Assembly: GCA_026391805.1 (NCBI GenBank)
Contig: JAPLDJ010000009.1
Span: 62,001 to 126,000, forward strand
Direction: 5' to 3'
DNA from: Bacteroidota bacterium
GTDB lineage: Bacteria; Bacteroidota; Bacteroidia; Bacteroidales; FEN-979
DNA: 64,000 bases
Part shown: in pieces, positions 53,027 to 61,901 of the stretch
Layout: each line of letters starts with the position of its first letter
Numbering within the stretch: the stretch's first letter is position 1
Notes under the pieces: model-generated
Database searches by the model: none
The model's input: the letters and a program-made list of their open reading frames with translations, nothing else
What the model was told of the DNA's origin: nothing
Translations under genes and position numbers: made by a program

Positions 53027-53140
53027 CACTAGCACATTAGATTTAAACACACAATAAACCCAGACGCACACAACAAATGACGTATGTCTTATGTCTTATT
53101 ACTTATGACCAATAACTTCGAAATCTGTAATTGAATCTCA

Positions 53141-54103
53141 ATGTCAATCAAGGTAAATTCCATCACCAAACTATACGGAACGCAGAAGGCGCTGGATGCT
53201 GTGTCGTTCGAAATTGCGCCCGGCGAAGTGGTTGGTCTTCTGGGACCGAACGGCGCCGGCAAAAGCACCATCATGAAGATCCTCACCTGCTTCATTCCTC
53301 CGACATCGGGCGATGCTTCCGTATGCAACTTCGACATCCTTGAACAATCGATCGAAGTAAGGAAAAAAGTCGGATACCTTCCCGAAAACAATCCCCTTTA
53401 CCTCGATCTGTATGTCGAAGAATTTCTTTCTTTCATTGATGGGATTCTCGCTGCTTCCGGAATCCAGTCCCGCAAAGGCGGGATCTCCGCTTCGCTCCAA
53501 CATCCGGCATCCGGCAGCCGCCAACGTATCGCCGATGTCATCGAACTGACCGGCCTCACCGCTGAAAAACACAAGAAGATCGGCGCACTTTCAAAAGGCT
53601 ACCGGCAGCGTGTCGGCCTGGCCCAGGCGCTGCTGCACGATCCGGAAGTACTGATCCTCGACGAACCCACCTCCGGACTCGACCCAAACCAGCTGCTGGA
53701 GATCCGTTCCCTGATCAAAACCATCGGTAAGGAAAAGACCGTGATGCTTTCCACGCACATCATGCAGGAGGTGGAAGCCATCTGCGACCGGGCAATCATC
53801 ATCCACAAAGGAAAGATCGTAGCCGATGATTCAACCGGAAATCTCCACAAGATCTCTTCCTCCGGAAATATCGTCAGCGTTGAATTCAGCTCAGAAGTCA
53901 ACGCCGGTGTTCTTGCAACTATTCCCGGTGTTTCAATGGTCAAGCAGGTTTCCCCTGTCAGTTTCCAGCTTACGGCCAAAAACAATTTCGACATCCGGCC
54001 GGATGTATTCAGATTTGCCGTTGACAACAAGCTTACTGTACTTTCACTCCAGAAGGAAGAACTTAAGCTGGAGGAAGTTTTCCAGGAGTTGACAAAGGAT
54101 TAG
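53141..54103 (+). CDS. gldA: ABC transporter ATP-binding protein GldA, with in-frame insert
   Basis: 320 residues. Walker A GPNGAGKST, signature LSKGYRQRVGLAQALLHDPE, Walker B VLILDEPTSGLDPNQL, and the GldA-type segments VGYLPENNPLYLDLYVEEFL and STHIMQEVEAICDRAIIIHKG. GldA powers the GldFG permease in gliding bacteria; GldF and GldG are not in the window, and homologues also occur in non-gliding species. Between FIDGILA and RIADVIELTGLT there are about 22 extra residues (SGIQSRKGGISASLQHPASG) not seen in remembered GldA proteins. Their DNA (53457-53522) contains CATCCGGCATCCGGC repeats. The insert falls in a loop after the helical domain, so function may survive. Confidence 0.87.
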   Translation: MSIKVNSITKLYGTQKALDAVSFEIAPGEVVGLLGPNGAGKSTIMKILTCFIPPTSGDASVCNFDILEQSIEVRKKVGYLPENNPLYLDLYVEEFLSFIDGILAASGIQSRKGGISASLQHPASGSRQRIADVIELTGLTAEKHKKIGALSKGYRQRVGLAQALLHDPEVLILDEPTSGLDPNQLLEIRSLIKTIGKEKTVMLSTHIMQEVEAICDRAIIIHKGKIVADDSTGNLHKISSSGNIVSVEFSSEVNAGVLATIPGVSMVKQVSPVSFQLTAKNNFDIRPDVFRFAVDNKLTVLSLQKEELKLEEVFQELTKD

Positions 54104-54225
54104 CTGATGAGCTTACGAGTTGATGCGGGGATGGCTTCCTCGCTGCGCTCCTCGCACATACAAGAATGGTCATCATTTAAGGAGATTGCTTCGCTTCGCT
54201 CGCAATGACAAGGAGTAAGGAATAA
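54104..54225. repeat. TTGCTTCGCTTCGCTCGCAATGAC repeats
   Basis: A variant (GGATGGCTTCCTCGCTGCGC, 54129-54148) and a full copy (TTGCTTCGCTTCGCTCGCAA, 54186-54205); also at 39645, 39695 and 1884. Confidence 0.85.
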
Positions 54226-54261
54226 TTGAAAATGTTGATATCTTTTCGCTCTTTCCATAAT

Positions 54262-54269
54262 TACTTTTG
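54262..54269 (+). promoter_or_regulatory. -7 element for the 54311 gene
   Basis: TACTTTTG matches TAnnTTTG, 42 bases before ATG 54311. Confidence 0.55.
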
Positions 54270-54310
54270 TATAATGAAACGGATTAAAGGAAAACTCAAT
54301 CCGTAAAAAC

Positions 54311-54697
54311 ATGAATACACTCAAAACAATTATCATCGTTTCTTTTATTCTGATTTCTCTGATCCTGAAAGCAGAGGTGAAAGAGATCCCTTTCTCGCTT
54401 GATGACAGGGATAAACTGATGAGGACAGAACTGAAAGTCGAATCCTTAAGATCTGAAATGACCGCAAGGTTTGAGTCCATGGATAAACGTTTCGACCAGT
54501 TGTTCAATTTCCTGTGGGCCATTATTGGCATTTTTACGACCATGGTGATCAGTGTTTTCGGTTTTGCATTCTGGGATCGTAAACTCTCCCTTGCCCCCAT
54601 GAAAAAGGAAAACCTGAGAATCCTCACAGTCCTATCAGATTACGCGAAAACCCAGCCAAAGCTCCTGGAAATAATGAAAAATGCCGGGTTGATGTAG
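54311..54697 (+). CDS. Small membrane protein with coiled coil, unknown function
   Basis: 128 residues. A signal or first membrane helix (MNTLKTIIIVSFILISLILK), a charged likely coiled-coil stretch (about 28-68; LKVESLRSEMTARFESMDKR), a second helix (LFNFLWAIIGIFTTMVISVF), and a soluble C-terminus (about 95-128). Hairpin-type topology with a short coiled coil. No family recognised. Own promoter; metK follows. Confidence 0.65.
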   Translation: MNTLKTIIIVSFILISLILKAEVKEIPFSLDDRDKLMRTELKVESLRSEMTARFESMDKRFDQLFNFLWAIIGIFTTMVISVFGFAFWDRKLSLAPMKKENLRILTVLSDYAKTQPKLLEIMKNAGLM

Positions 54698-54714
54698 GCT
54701 CCCCCATTTTGCTT

Positions 54715-54748
54715 TTTGCATTTTGCATTTAAAATTTTTCTACTTTTG
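54715..54748 (+). promoter_or_regulatory. metK promoter
   Basis: TTTG (54715-54718) and TACTTTTG (54741-54748), 22 bases apart, match the -33/-7 pattern. Transcription would begin near 54755, at the 5' edge of the riboswitch. Confidence 0.7.
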
Positions 54749-54753
54749 CACCC

Positions 54754-54812
54754 GCTGAGTGGACAAATTTGACTGATTGCAACCACGGAAAAAAATGCTA
54801 AAACAAGCTTTC
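54754..54812 (+). ncRNA. Likely SAM-II (SAM-alpha) riboswitch
   Basis: GTGG (54759-54762), A/T-rich loop with AAATTTG, GATTGCAA (54775-54782), CCACGG (54783-54788), A-run, then GCTAAAAC (54797-54804). This follows the remembered SAM-II layout: stem GTGG/CCAC, conserved GATTGCA before the closing strand, and a downstream GCTAAAA that forms the pseudoknot. It lies in the leader of metK, whose product makes SAM, so feedback control is expected. About 80 bases separate it from the ATG, more than the family usually shows. Confidence 0.72.
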
Positions 54813-54885
54813 CTTCCCGCCTTTCAATCTTCAGATCCAGGCTCAAAATCAAACTTAAACAACATACTCATTTAAACTTTTCATC

Positions 54886-56241
54886 ATGGGATATTTATTC
54901 ACATCCGAGTCCGTTTCCGAAGGACATCCGGATAAAGTGGCCGACCAGATTTCTGATGCTTTACTCGATGAATTTTTACGGTGGGATCCGGAATCGAAGG
55001 TTGCATGCGAAACATTTGTTACAACCGGGCTCGTCGTTTGCGGCGGGGAGGTAAGGACGGAAGGCTATGTCGACGTCCAGGAAACCGCCCGGAAGGTGAT
55101 CCGCCAGATCGGATACACAAAAGCTGAATACCGGTTCGACAGCGATTCATGCGGTGTGGTTTCGACGATTCACGAACAGTCGAAAGATATAAACATGGGT
55201 GTTGTCAGGGAAAAACCGGAAGACCAGGGTGCAGGTGACCAGGGCATGATGTTCGGTTATGCCTGCCGTGAAATGGACAACCTGATGCCGCTCTCAAGCG
55301 AAGTCGCGCACATCCTCCTCCAGGAGCTGGCAGCGATCCGCAGGGAAGGAAAAGTAATGAAATACCTCCGCCCCGACAGCAAATCGCAGGTCACCATCGA
55401 ATACGATGACAACAACCAGCCGAAACGGATCGATGCCATCGTGGTGAGCACACAGCACGACGACTTTGTAAAACCGAAAGATAACAGTGCAAAAGCCAAT
55501 CATGCTGCTGATAAACAGATGCAGGACACCATCCGCAAGGACATCGAAAAATACCTGATCCCGAGGGTGATCAAGGACCTTCCGGCCCGGATTAAGAAAA
55601 TGTTCCAGGCAGATTACAAACTTTTTGTCAACCCGACAGGGAAGTTTGTCATCGGCGGTCCGCACGGTGATACCGGTCTTACCGGCCGTAAGATCATCGT
55701 TGACACCTACGGCGGACACGGCGCCCACGGCGGCGGTGCATTCTCCGGAAAGGACTCTTCAAAGGTCGACCGTTCTGCAGCTTATGCAGCCCGTCATATC
55801 GCCAAAAACCTTGTTGCAGCAGGCCTTGCCGACCAGGTGCTGATCCAGGTGGCCTACGCGATCGGTGTTGCACAACCGGTAGGATTGTACGTCAATACCT
55901 ATGGCACCGCAAAGGTGAAGAATGCCAAAGGAAAGCCTCTCACCGATGGTGAGATTGCCGCCAGGGTTCTGAAAATTTTCGACATGCGTCCATACGCCAT
56001 CGTTCAGCGCTTCGGGCTGAAGAACCCGATCTACCTCAAAACGGCCTCCTACGGCCATTTCGGAAGAGATCATTATACGGAAGAAGTTGAAGTTTACTAC
56101 CCGGTCAATGGCCAGAAGCCAAAAAGTGTCACCGGGAATGGAAACGGGAAAAAGACAATCTACCGCAAGAAGGTGGAATTCTTCGCCTGGGAAAAGCTGG
56201 ATTATGTGCCGAAGGTGAAGAAGGAGTTCGGGATCAGGTAG
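54886..56241 (+). CDS. metK: S-adenosylmethionine synthase
   Basis: 451 residues. Makes SAM from methionine and ATP. Visible: [60 protein letters not shown] and the P-loop-like [20 protein letters not shown]. The enzyme is somewhat longer than E. coli MetK (384), as in other Bacteroidota. Preceded by a promoter and a likely SAM-II riboswitch. Confidence 0.97.
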   Translation: MGYLFTSESVSEGHPDKVADQISDALLDEFLRWDPESKVACETFVTTGLVVCGGEVRTEGYVDVQETARKVIRQIGYTKAEYRFDSDSCGVVSTIHEQSKDINMGVVREKPEDQGAGDQGMMFGYACREMDNLMPLSSEVAHILLQELAAIRREGKVMKYLRPDSKSQVTIEYDDNNQPKRIDAIVVSTQHDDFVKPKDNSAKANHAADKQMQDTIRKDIEKYLIPRVIKDLPARIKKMFQADYKLFVNPTGKFVIGGPHGDTGLTGRKIIVDTYGGHGAHGGGAFSGKDSSKVDRSAAYAARHIAKNLVAAGLADQVLIQVAYAIGVAQPVGLYVNTYGTAKVKNAKGKPLTDGEIAARVLKIFDMRPYAIVQRFGLKNPIYLKTASYGHFGRDHYTEEVEVYYPVNGQKPKSVTGNGNGKKTIYRKKVEFFAWEKLDYVPKVKKEFGIR

Positions 56242-56300
56242 GAAATTGGTACTTCGCGATATGTCATATAATCCCTCATAATCTTAACACCTGGCTGACA

Positions 56301-56768
56301 ATGCCGCAGGAAATCGAACATAAGTACCTTATCCGCAAGGATTTCTGGTATGCAATCCGGAAACCGGAAGGGAAAATGATCCGGCAGGGTTATCTTGCAG
56401 GCGGATCAGAAAACACGATCCGTGTCAGGATTGCCGGTCCGGAGGCATTTCTTACCATTAAAGGACCTTCGGTGAACGCTGTCAGGCAGGAATATGAGTA
56501 TCCCATTCCCGTCAGGGATGCAAATGAGATCCTAGATCTCTTCACTCAAAAAATCATTGAAAAGATCCGTTACAGGATCAATTTTGAAGGAAAGACCTGG
56601 GAGGTGGATGAATTCTTCGGGGCAAATGACGGGCTGATCCTGGCTGAGATTGAACTCAGGTCACTGGATGAAACTTATGAAAAGCCCGCATGGCTTGGTG
56701 AGGAGGTGACCCATGATCCCCGGTATTACAATTCCTACCTCGCTGAACATCCCTTTTCGTCCTGGTAA
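56301..56768 (+). CDS. CYTH domain protein (triphosphate tunnel metalloenzyme)
   Basis: 155 residues, soluble. The EIEHK motif at residues 4-8 (ExExK, defining the CYTH family), IRVRIAGPEAFLTIKGPS, IEKIRYRINFEGKTWEVDEF and LILAEIELRSLDE give the alternating charged strands of the tunnel fold. Members hydrolyse inorganic triphosphate or ThTP; the substrate here is not known. Ends at a bidirectional terminator. Confidence 0.9.
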   Translation: MPQEIEHKYLIRKDFWYAIRKPEGKMIRQGYLAGGSENTIRVRIAGPEAFLTIKGPSVNAVRQEYEYPIPVRDANEILDLFTQKIIEKIRYRINFEGKTWEVDEFFGANDGLILAEIELRSLDETYEKPAWLGEEVTHDPRYYNSYLAEHPFSSW

Positions 56769-56771
56769 AAA

Positions 56772-56803
56772 AAGAAGGCCGCTTCACACGAAACGGCCTT
56801 CTT
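56772..56803. terminator. Bidirectional rho-independent terminator
   Basis: AAGAAGGCCG (56772-56781), 12-base loop, CGGCCTTCTT (56794-56803): a 10-bp perfect stem preceded by an A-run and followed by T-rich sequence. It serves the convergent CYTH and T9SS-cargo genes. Confidence 0.88.
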
Positions 56804-56822
56804 CATTTATAGTTCTATGTTA

Positions 56823-57548
56823 TTAATGCTTTATGATAAGCTTCCTTGTAAACAATGCTTTTCCATCCTGGTTCAGTGAATAGAAATAGATCCCCTCGGG
56901 AAGATCGCTCACCGGAACCGAGATTTTTCCTTCCGGGTTGATCAGCGTGATCTCTTTCACCTTTGATCCGAGCACATTCCTTATGATGATTGATCCTGCT
57001 TCACCTGTATTGACGGAATAACTGAAATTCACGGCTGTGTTTGCCGGATTGGGATATGCATTCCCAAGGGCGGTCTTGGCCAACGGTTCCTGAACGCCGA
57101 CCGGGAAGGCACCGAAGGAAACATTTACACAAACCGAATCCAAAGGATTGGCCTCGTCATAAAATACGTAGCGGATCCGTGATACTCCTGAAAATCCCAG
57201 CGGGTTGTAATGACCCGAGAAATTGATCGAATCGGTGAAATTGCCGGGCACTGCCATTGGCGGGGATACGAAGATATTCGGCGGATAGCATAATCCCCAG
57301 CAGAATGTATTCATCGTTCCGGTTACAACCCCCAGCTCAACCTTTTTTACGATCACACTGATCGCATGGGCCGTAGTGTTTGTCACAAAAATGTGGCATG
57401 CAACCTCATCATCAAGAACATGCCCTTGCTTATTGTAAACAGAATTATTGGGGACAGGTCCCGTACTGTCTGAGAGGCTCAGCGACTGGGAGTATGCATA
57501 TACCACAGTAACCGATGCAAAAAGAAGGGAAAGTACAATTTTTTTCAT
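56823..57548 (-). CDS. Secreted protein with T9SS type A sorting domain
   Basis: 241 residues. Signal peptide MKKIVLSLLFASVTVVYAYSQ; a beta-sandwich-like central part (about 22-160; ACHIFVTNTTAHAISVIVKK, FCWGLCYPPNIFVSPP); then the C-terminal sorting domain (about 168-241) with the family ANPAYPNPA-like LGNAYPNPANTAVNF, VSDLPEGIYFYSLNQDGK and terminal TRKLIIKH. It is likely carried across the outer membrane by the T9SS to which PorT belongs. Role of the central domain unknown. Confidence 0.87.
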   Translation of the reverse strand: MKKIVLSLLFASVTVVYAYSQSLSLSDSTGPVPNNSVYNKQGHVLDDEVACHIFVTNTTAHAISVIVKKVELGVVTGTMNTFCWGLCYPPNIFVSPPMAVPGNFTDSINFSGHYNPLGFSGVSRIRYVFYDEANPLDSVCVNVSFGAFPVGVQEPLAKTALGNAYPNPANTAVNFSYSVNTGEAGSIIIRNVLGSKVKEITLINPEGKISVPVSDLPEGIYFYSLNQDGKALFTRKLIIKH

Positions 57549-57591
57549 AACGAGCTTTATATTTGGCGATGAGTGATTTGTTATCCGGTTA

Positions 57592-57599
57592 CAAAGGTA
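57592..57599 (-). promoter_or_regulatory. -7 element for the 56823-57548 gene
   Basis: CAAAGGTA on plus reads TACCTTTG on minus, 43 bases before the ATG. Confidence 0.6.
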
Positions 57600-57677
57600 C
57601 GAATTTTTATTTTTATTTTCTTCAGGGAGCGTCAGGAAATTTATTCCTTAAACGATAAATATGATGAAATTTCGTCT

Positions 57678-57685
57678 TAATTTTG
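57678..57685 (+). promoter_or_regulatory. -7 element for the 57721 gene
   Basis: TAATTTTG matches TAnnTTTG, 35 bases before ATG 57721. Confidence 0.6.
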
Positions 57686-57720
57686 ATGCATCGTTTTGAA
57701 TTAACTTTTCACAAAAAATT

Positions 57721-59418
57721 ATGAAAATGAAAAAATTCTTCCTTCTTTGCATTCTTGGTACATGGACTGTTCTTGGCTTTGGTCAGTCCCAGCGCTTTGT
57801 ACTGTTCGAGGAGTTCACAAATGCCAGTTGCGCACCCTGTGCTTCACAAAACCCCGCATTCGATGCCTTGCTTTCTGCAAACACAACAAAATGCACTTCC
57901 ATCAAATACCACACAAACTGGCCCGGTGTCGACCCGATGAATGCCCAGAACCCGACGGATGTGGCAGCCCGCGTTTCCTATTACCAGGTTTCCGGTGTTC
58001 CCTATGCGGTAATGGATGGATCTCCCGCTACCGGCTCCAACTATGTAGGTGCTCCCGCCAACGTCACCCAGACCATGATCGATAACGAGTATGCCGTTCC
58101 TTCGACGTTCGATTTGTCGATGATGCATAGCATTTCTGCTGGCAACGACAGTATTTTCGTGACGATGCTCGGTGTATGCACCCAGGACGTTACGGGAACA
58201 TTTTTAGGACAGATCGGCGTCATCGAGAAACACATTCATTTCAGCTCCCCCCCGGGTACCAACGGCGAACGTGACTTCTATAATGTCATGAAAAAGATGC
58301 TTCCCACTGCAGGCGGCACTTCCCTGCCTTCTTCATTCCAGGCGGGCGATTATTTTATCATCCAGCAATCCTGGAAGCTGGCAAACGTCTATTCGATGTC
58401 GGAATTAAGCGCTGTCGGGTTTCTCCAGAACAATGCGAACAAGAAAGTTCACCAGGCTGCAAACAGCAGCACCAGCCCGCTCACAATGCCATTCGATAAT
58501 GATGTCGAGCTGATGGCCACCACCAATTACGCCACCACTAACTGTTCAGGAAGCATCGCCCCCATCGTTACCTTCCGGAACAACGGCAACAACCCCGTCA
58601 CATCCCTGGCCATACAATATTATGTGAACGGGATGACCCCAAATACCTTTACCTGGAACGGGAATCTTGCCACACTCCAGGAAACCGATATTGCCCTTCC
58701 GGCCATTTCCTTCAGCCCCGAATCATCGAACAACCTGATGATCTATGCTTACCAGGTAAATAGTGCCACCGACCAGTATCCGAAGAATGATACAGCCGAT
58801 ATCACTTTCGGAAATGCCCCGGTTTCGCACGTGTATGCCCTGCTGAACCTGCACACCGACAAGGCCCCGGCGGAAACCACCTGGGATCTGAAGGATGGAA
58901 GCGGAAGCGTGGTCGATGCCGGAGGTCCATATACTCAACAAAACCATTCCTACACTGACACCCTGCACATGGCCGGAATCGGTTGCTATACCTTTACCCT
59001 TTATGATGCAGGCGGCAACGGACTTTGCTGCTCGAACGGTTCCGGCGGCTACCAGCTGACGACCAATACCGGTTCGGTCATCAAGCAGGGAACTTCGTTC
59101 GGCAGTAACGAGTTCACTGAAATCAACATGGACTGGGCAACCGGAATGGAACAATACGAACTATCGGACCTGAAGGTATTCCCGAACCCGGTTACCGGTG
59201 TGGCCAACGTCAGTTTCAACCTGAAGAACGCTGAATCCGTTATCCTGAACCTGTACAATTCAACCGGACAGCTTGTGAAATCGGTTAACCAGGGAAGTTT
59301 CCCGGCCGGAAACCAGGAGTGTTCACTGGATGTACACAACCTGCAAAGTGGTATTTACATGCTGAAGATGCAGGCCGGTGCACAGGTGTTTATCAGCAAG
59401 ATCTCGGTAACGAAATAA
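57721..59418 (+). CDS. T9SS cargo with N-terminal thioredoxin-like (Omp28-type) domain
   Basis: 565 residues. Signal MKMKKFFLLCILGTWTVLGFGQ; then a thioredoxin-like domain (about 25-190) with FVLFEEFTNASCAPCASQNP, where CAPC is the redox motif, and a cis-proline region YYQVSGVPYAVMDG. A central beta-rich region (about 250-460; GNNPVTSLAIQYYVNGM, and a TWDLKDGSG...YTFTLYDAGGNGLCCSNG unit) follows. The type A sorting tail (about 490-565) has LKVFPNPVTGVANVSF and LQSGIYMLKMQ. Probably surface-exposed or released; a possible extracellular disulfide-handling or adhesive protein. Confidence 0.87.
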   Translation: MKMKKFFLLCILGTWTVLGFGQSQRFVLFEEFTNASCAPCASQNPAFDALLSANTTKCTSIKYHTNWPGVDPMNAQNPTDVAARVSYYQVSGVPYAVMDGSPATGSNYVGAPANVTQTMIDNEYAVPSTFDLSMMHSISAGNDSIFVTMLGVCTQDVTGTFLGQIGVIEKHIHFSSPPGTNGERDFYNVMKKMLPTAGGTSLPSSFQAGDYFIIQQSWKLANVYSMSELSAVGFLQNNANKKVHQAANSSTSPLTMPFDNDVELMATTNYATTNCSGSIAPIVTFRNNGNNPVTSLAIQYYVNGMTPNTFTWNGNLATLQETDIALPAISFSPESSNNLMIYAYQVNSATDQYPKNDTADITFGNAPVSHVYALLNLHTDKAPAETTWDLKDGSGSVVDAGGPYTQQNHSYTDTLHMAGIGCYTFTLYDAGGNGLCCSNGSGGYQLTTNTGSVIKQGTSFGSNEFTEINMDWATGMEQYELSDLKVFPNPVTGVANVSFNLKNAESVILNLYNSTGQLVKSVNQGSFPAGNQECSLDVHNLQSGIYMLKMQAGAQVFISKISVTK

Positions 59419-59420
59419 GG

Positions 59421-60482
59421 TTAACGGTTGTGCGGGATCCGCACTTCTATGGCACCAACACCATATTTATGCATGGGGGCATCGAAGACTTCGATGCCCT
59501 CCTGTTTTTTCAGGTGATCCATCAGAACATCCTTCAGTACCCCGTTCCCGACACCGTGAATGAAGATAACCTTCAGGAATCCGCCCGCGATGGCGCTTTC
59601 CATGCAGCGCAGAAAATAGTTCTTCTGGTATTCCAGGATCTCCACCTTTTCAAATGAGGAAGGATCTTCAACGAGTTCGTGTATGTGCAGGTCAACAACT
59701 GCTTCCCGTTCACCCGTTTTGTGCCGGAAGATAAACTCATCCGTATTCCCGGGCTGATTGCTTTCAATCTTTTCCGGGGCCTTCTGGTCTTTTTCCACGG
59801 GGATCTCTTTTTCCACTGTGGTTATTCTGATCACGATGCCTTTACCCTTTATGAACGGAGACTCTTTATAACTTGTATCGGAATAAAATTTCTTTCCGGA
59901 AATAGAAAAACCTGCCTGGAAGGGCAAAGGGACTACCGGCGTCCGTTCCCTGTGGAAAAGGAACTGAAGTGAGCCCTCCGTCCATTGCGGCAGATCATCG
60001 CGCTGAATTGTTGCGATGCGGAGCCTTGTCCCGGCAATCACCGAACCATAATCCACTCCTGACCAGCCGGATTCTTCATTTTTCCGGAACAGGTTGTACA
60101 GAATATCATACGAGGTGTTGTTGATAAGATATACATCCAGCGGACCGGTGATCATCCATTTCTGGTCATGCGGAACAAATGCCATGAAGGCATCTTCCGA
60201 TTTCCGCGAATGAATTATGTTTTTCGGCAGTTGTTCTATTTCTTCAGCGGGCTGGCCGGCATCCTGTTCCTGTTCATCCCCGGCCGGAACATCAAACTTT
60301 TGATCGAAAAACCGGGAACCTGCATCCCCCGTTTCGATCAGCAGCAGTTCACTGGCCTGAACGGGGATCTCGAATCCGTCTTCGATCGCAACCAGTACCA
60401 GCCGGCTGTCGATGATCCTCCTGACGATTCCTCCCCCGGATTCATTCAGAAACTTTACTCTATCACCTGGTTTGAAATTCAC
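59421..60482 (-). CDS. DUF2027 protein with C-terminal Smr domain
   Basis: 353 residues. An N-terminal beta-barrel-like segment (MNFKPGDRVKFLNESGGGIV...) and the central DUF2027 region (about 95-240; YNLFRKNEESGWSGVDYGSV) precede a Smr (small MutS-related) domain (about 275-353) with VDLHIHELV, the HGVGNGVLKD loop, and YGVGAIEVRI. Smr domains are nucleases or nucleic-acid binders. The DUF2027-Smr arrangement is typical of Bacteroidota; role unknown. It overlaps nothing and ends 2 bases past the T9SS cargo stop. Confidence 0.88.
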   Translation of the reverse strand: MNFKPGDRVKFLNESGGGIVRRIIDSRLVLVAIEDGFEIPVQASELLLIETGDAGSRFFDQKFDVPAGDEQEQDAGQPAEEIEQLPKNIIHSRKSEDAFMAFVPHDQKWMITGPLDVYLINNTSYDILYNLFRKNEESGWSGVDYGSVIAGTRLRIATIQRDDLPQWTEGSLQFLFHRERTPVVPLPFQAGFSISGKKFYSDTSYKESPFIKGKGIVIRITTVEKEIPVEKDQKAPEKIESNQPGNTDEFIFRHKTGEREAVVDLHIHELVEDPSSFEKVEILEYQKNYFLRCMESAIAGGFLKVIFIHGVGNGVLKDVLMDHLKKQEGIEVFDAPMHKYGVGAIEVRIPHNR

Positions 60483-60563
60483 AGAATTTATATTTTATTT
60501 ACGATTTGGTCTTGATAAGTGATAAAAACGAATGGCGCTTAGCGCTTAGCGAATAATAATTTG

Positions 60564-60571
60564 CAAAGTTA
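60564..60571 (-). promoter_or_regulatory. -7 element for the DUF2027-Smr gene
   Basis: CAAAGTTA on plus is TAACTTTG on minus, about 80 bases before the ATG at 60482. A repeat word GGCGCTTAGCGCTTAGCG lies in between (60535-60551). Confidence 0.45.
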
Positions 60572-60658
60572 CTCTATCCCTGAATGACTTAACTGCAAAA
60601 TAAATTCATATTTAAGATTTTTTGTATATTGCGCCATTATTAACCAAAAACACAAATT

Positions 60659-61882
60659 ATGCGGAAAGTTTCTCTCCTGCTGTTATCGTTATGTATAACA
60701 GCAACGACATCTTTTGCGGGCGGCTACCAGGTTGGGTTGCATAGCCAGCGGAACATCGGCATGGGGCTCATCGGGACATCCCTGAACTACGATGCCAGCG
60801 CGCTGTTCTACAATCCGGGCGGTGCACCATTTATCGATTCAAAGTTCAGCTTTTCAGGAGGTATGACTTTCCTGATGGCTCGGACAACCTTCCAGGCCAA
60901 GGATGAGGCCTACCAGGCAGAGATCAAAAACCAGCTGAACTACCCGTTCTATTTCTATGCAGCTTACAAGCCGACCAAGAATCTGAGTGTCGGGCTTGCT
61001 GTCAATACGCCCTATGGATTAAGCATCGGCTGGCCCAGCGACTGGAAAGGCCGTTTTGTGATCCAGGACATTTCCTTCAAAGCCATTACTTTCCAGCCCA
61101 CGGTATCGTATAAATTCAACGATATTATCGGGATTGGCGCCGGTCTGATCATTGCAACCGGAAATGTAAAGCTGACCAAAGCCGTACCCCTGGAAGACGC
61201 CAGCGGGGAAGGACAGGCCAACATCAAGGGAAGTACAACAAACTATGGATACAACGTCGGTGTCATGGTTCACCCGATCAAGGGGCTGAACCTCGGGCTC
61301 GATTACCGTTCCAAGATCCTGATGAAGGTCAAGAACGGCAGCGTTGACTTTACCGTTCCCACAGCCGCTGCATCAAATTTTGCAGCCACTTCGGTGGATG
61401 TCACATTACCCCTTCCGGCCAACCTTGATTTCGGGGCATCTTACGAAATCAACGAACACTGGATGATCGGACTTTCCCTCAATTATGTTTTCTGGAATGT
61501 TTATGATTCGCTTGTCTTCAATTTCACTCCTGCAACGGAAGCGGTGGGCAGGACTGCAACCGCGAAAATGTATGATAATAAGCTCATCACACGGTTAGGG
61601 GCACAGTGGAAAATCAACAAACTTATTACTGTGAGAGCCGGCGGTTATTACGATCCTTCTCCTGTTAAGGATGATTATCTCGATCCGATGCTGCCGAGCG
61701 CAAATGAAATCGGTCTGACCTGTGGTCTTTCTGTTTATCCGACCAAAGGATTAAGCATTGATGCTGCCTTTGAGTACCTGATGAGCGGAGAGCGGAATGG
61801 CAACGACATCAACGATAATTTCGCAGGCACTTACAAATCGGCCATTTTCATGCCCGGGATCGGCTTAACCTATAATTTTTAA
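60659..61882 (+). CDS. OmpP1/FadL family outer-membrane transporter
   Basis: 407 residues. Signal MRKVSLLLLSLCITATTSFAG, then GGYQVGLHSQRNIGMGLIGT and ASALFYNPGG, the FadL N-terminal hatch pattern (NPAG-like). The rest is a 14-strand barrel pattern (GLAVNTPYGLSIGWPSDWKG, LNLGLDYRSKILMKVKNGS, GLSIDAAFEYLMSGERNG) ending in Phe. FadL proteins import hydrophobic compounds such as long-chain fatty acids. It is followed after 19 bases by a GDSL lipoprotein, a plausible lipid-scavenging pair. Confidence 0.93.
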   Translation: MRKVSLLLLSLCITATTSFAGGYQVGLHSQRNIGMGLIGTSLNYDASALFYNPGGAPFIDSKFSFSGGMTFLMARTTFQAKDEAYQAEIKNQLNYPFYFYAAYKPTKNLSVGLAVNTPYGLSIGWPSDWKGRFVIQDISFKAITFQPTVSYKFNDIIGIGAGLIIATGNVKLTKAVPLEDASGEGQANIKGSTTNYGYNVGVMVHPIKGLNLGLDYRSKILMKVKNGSVDFTVPTAAASNFAATSVDVTLPLPANLDFGASYEINEHWMIGLSLNYVFWNVYDSLVFNFTPATEAVGRTATAKMYDNKLITRLGAQWKINKLITVRAGGYYDPSPVKDDYLDPMLPSANEIGLTCGLSVYPTKGLSIDAAFEYLMSGERNGNDINDNFAGTYKSAIFMPGIGLTYNF

Positions 61883-61901
61883 CCCTTAAATCGTGAGCAC
61901 T

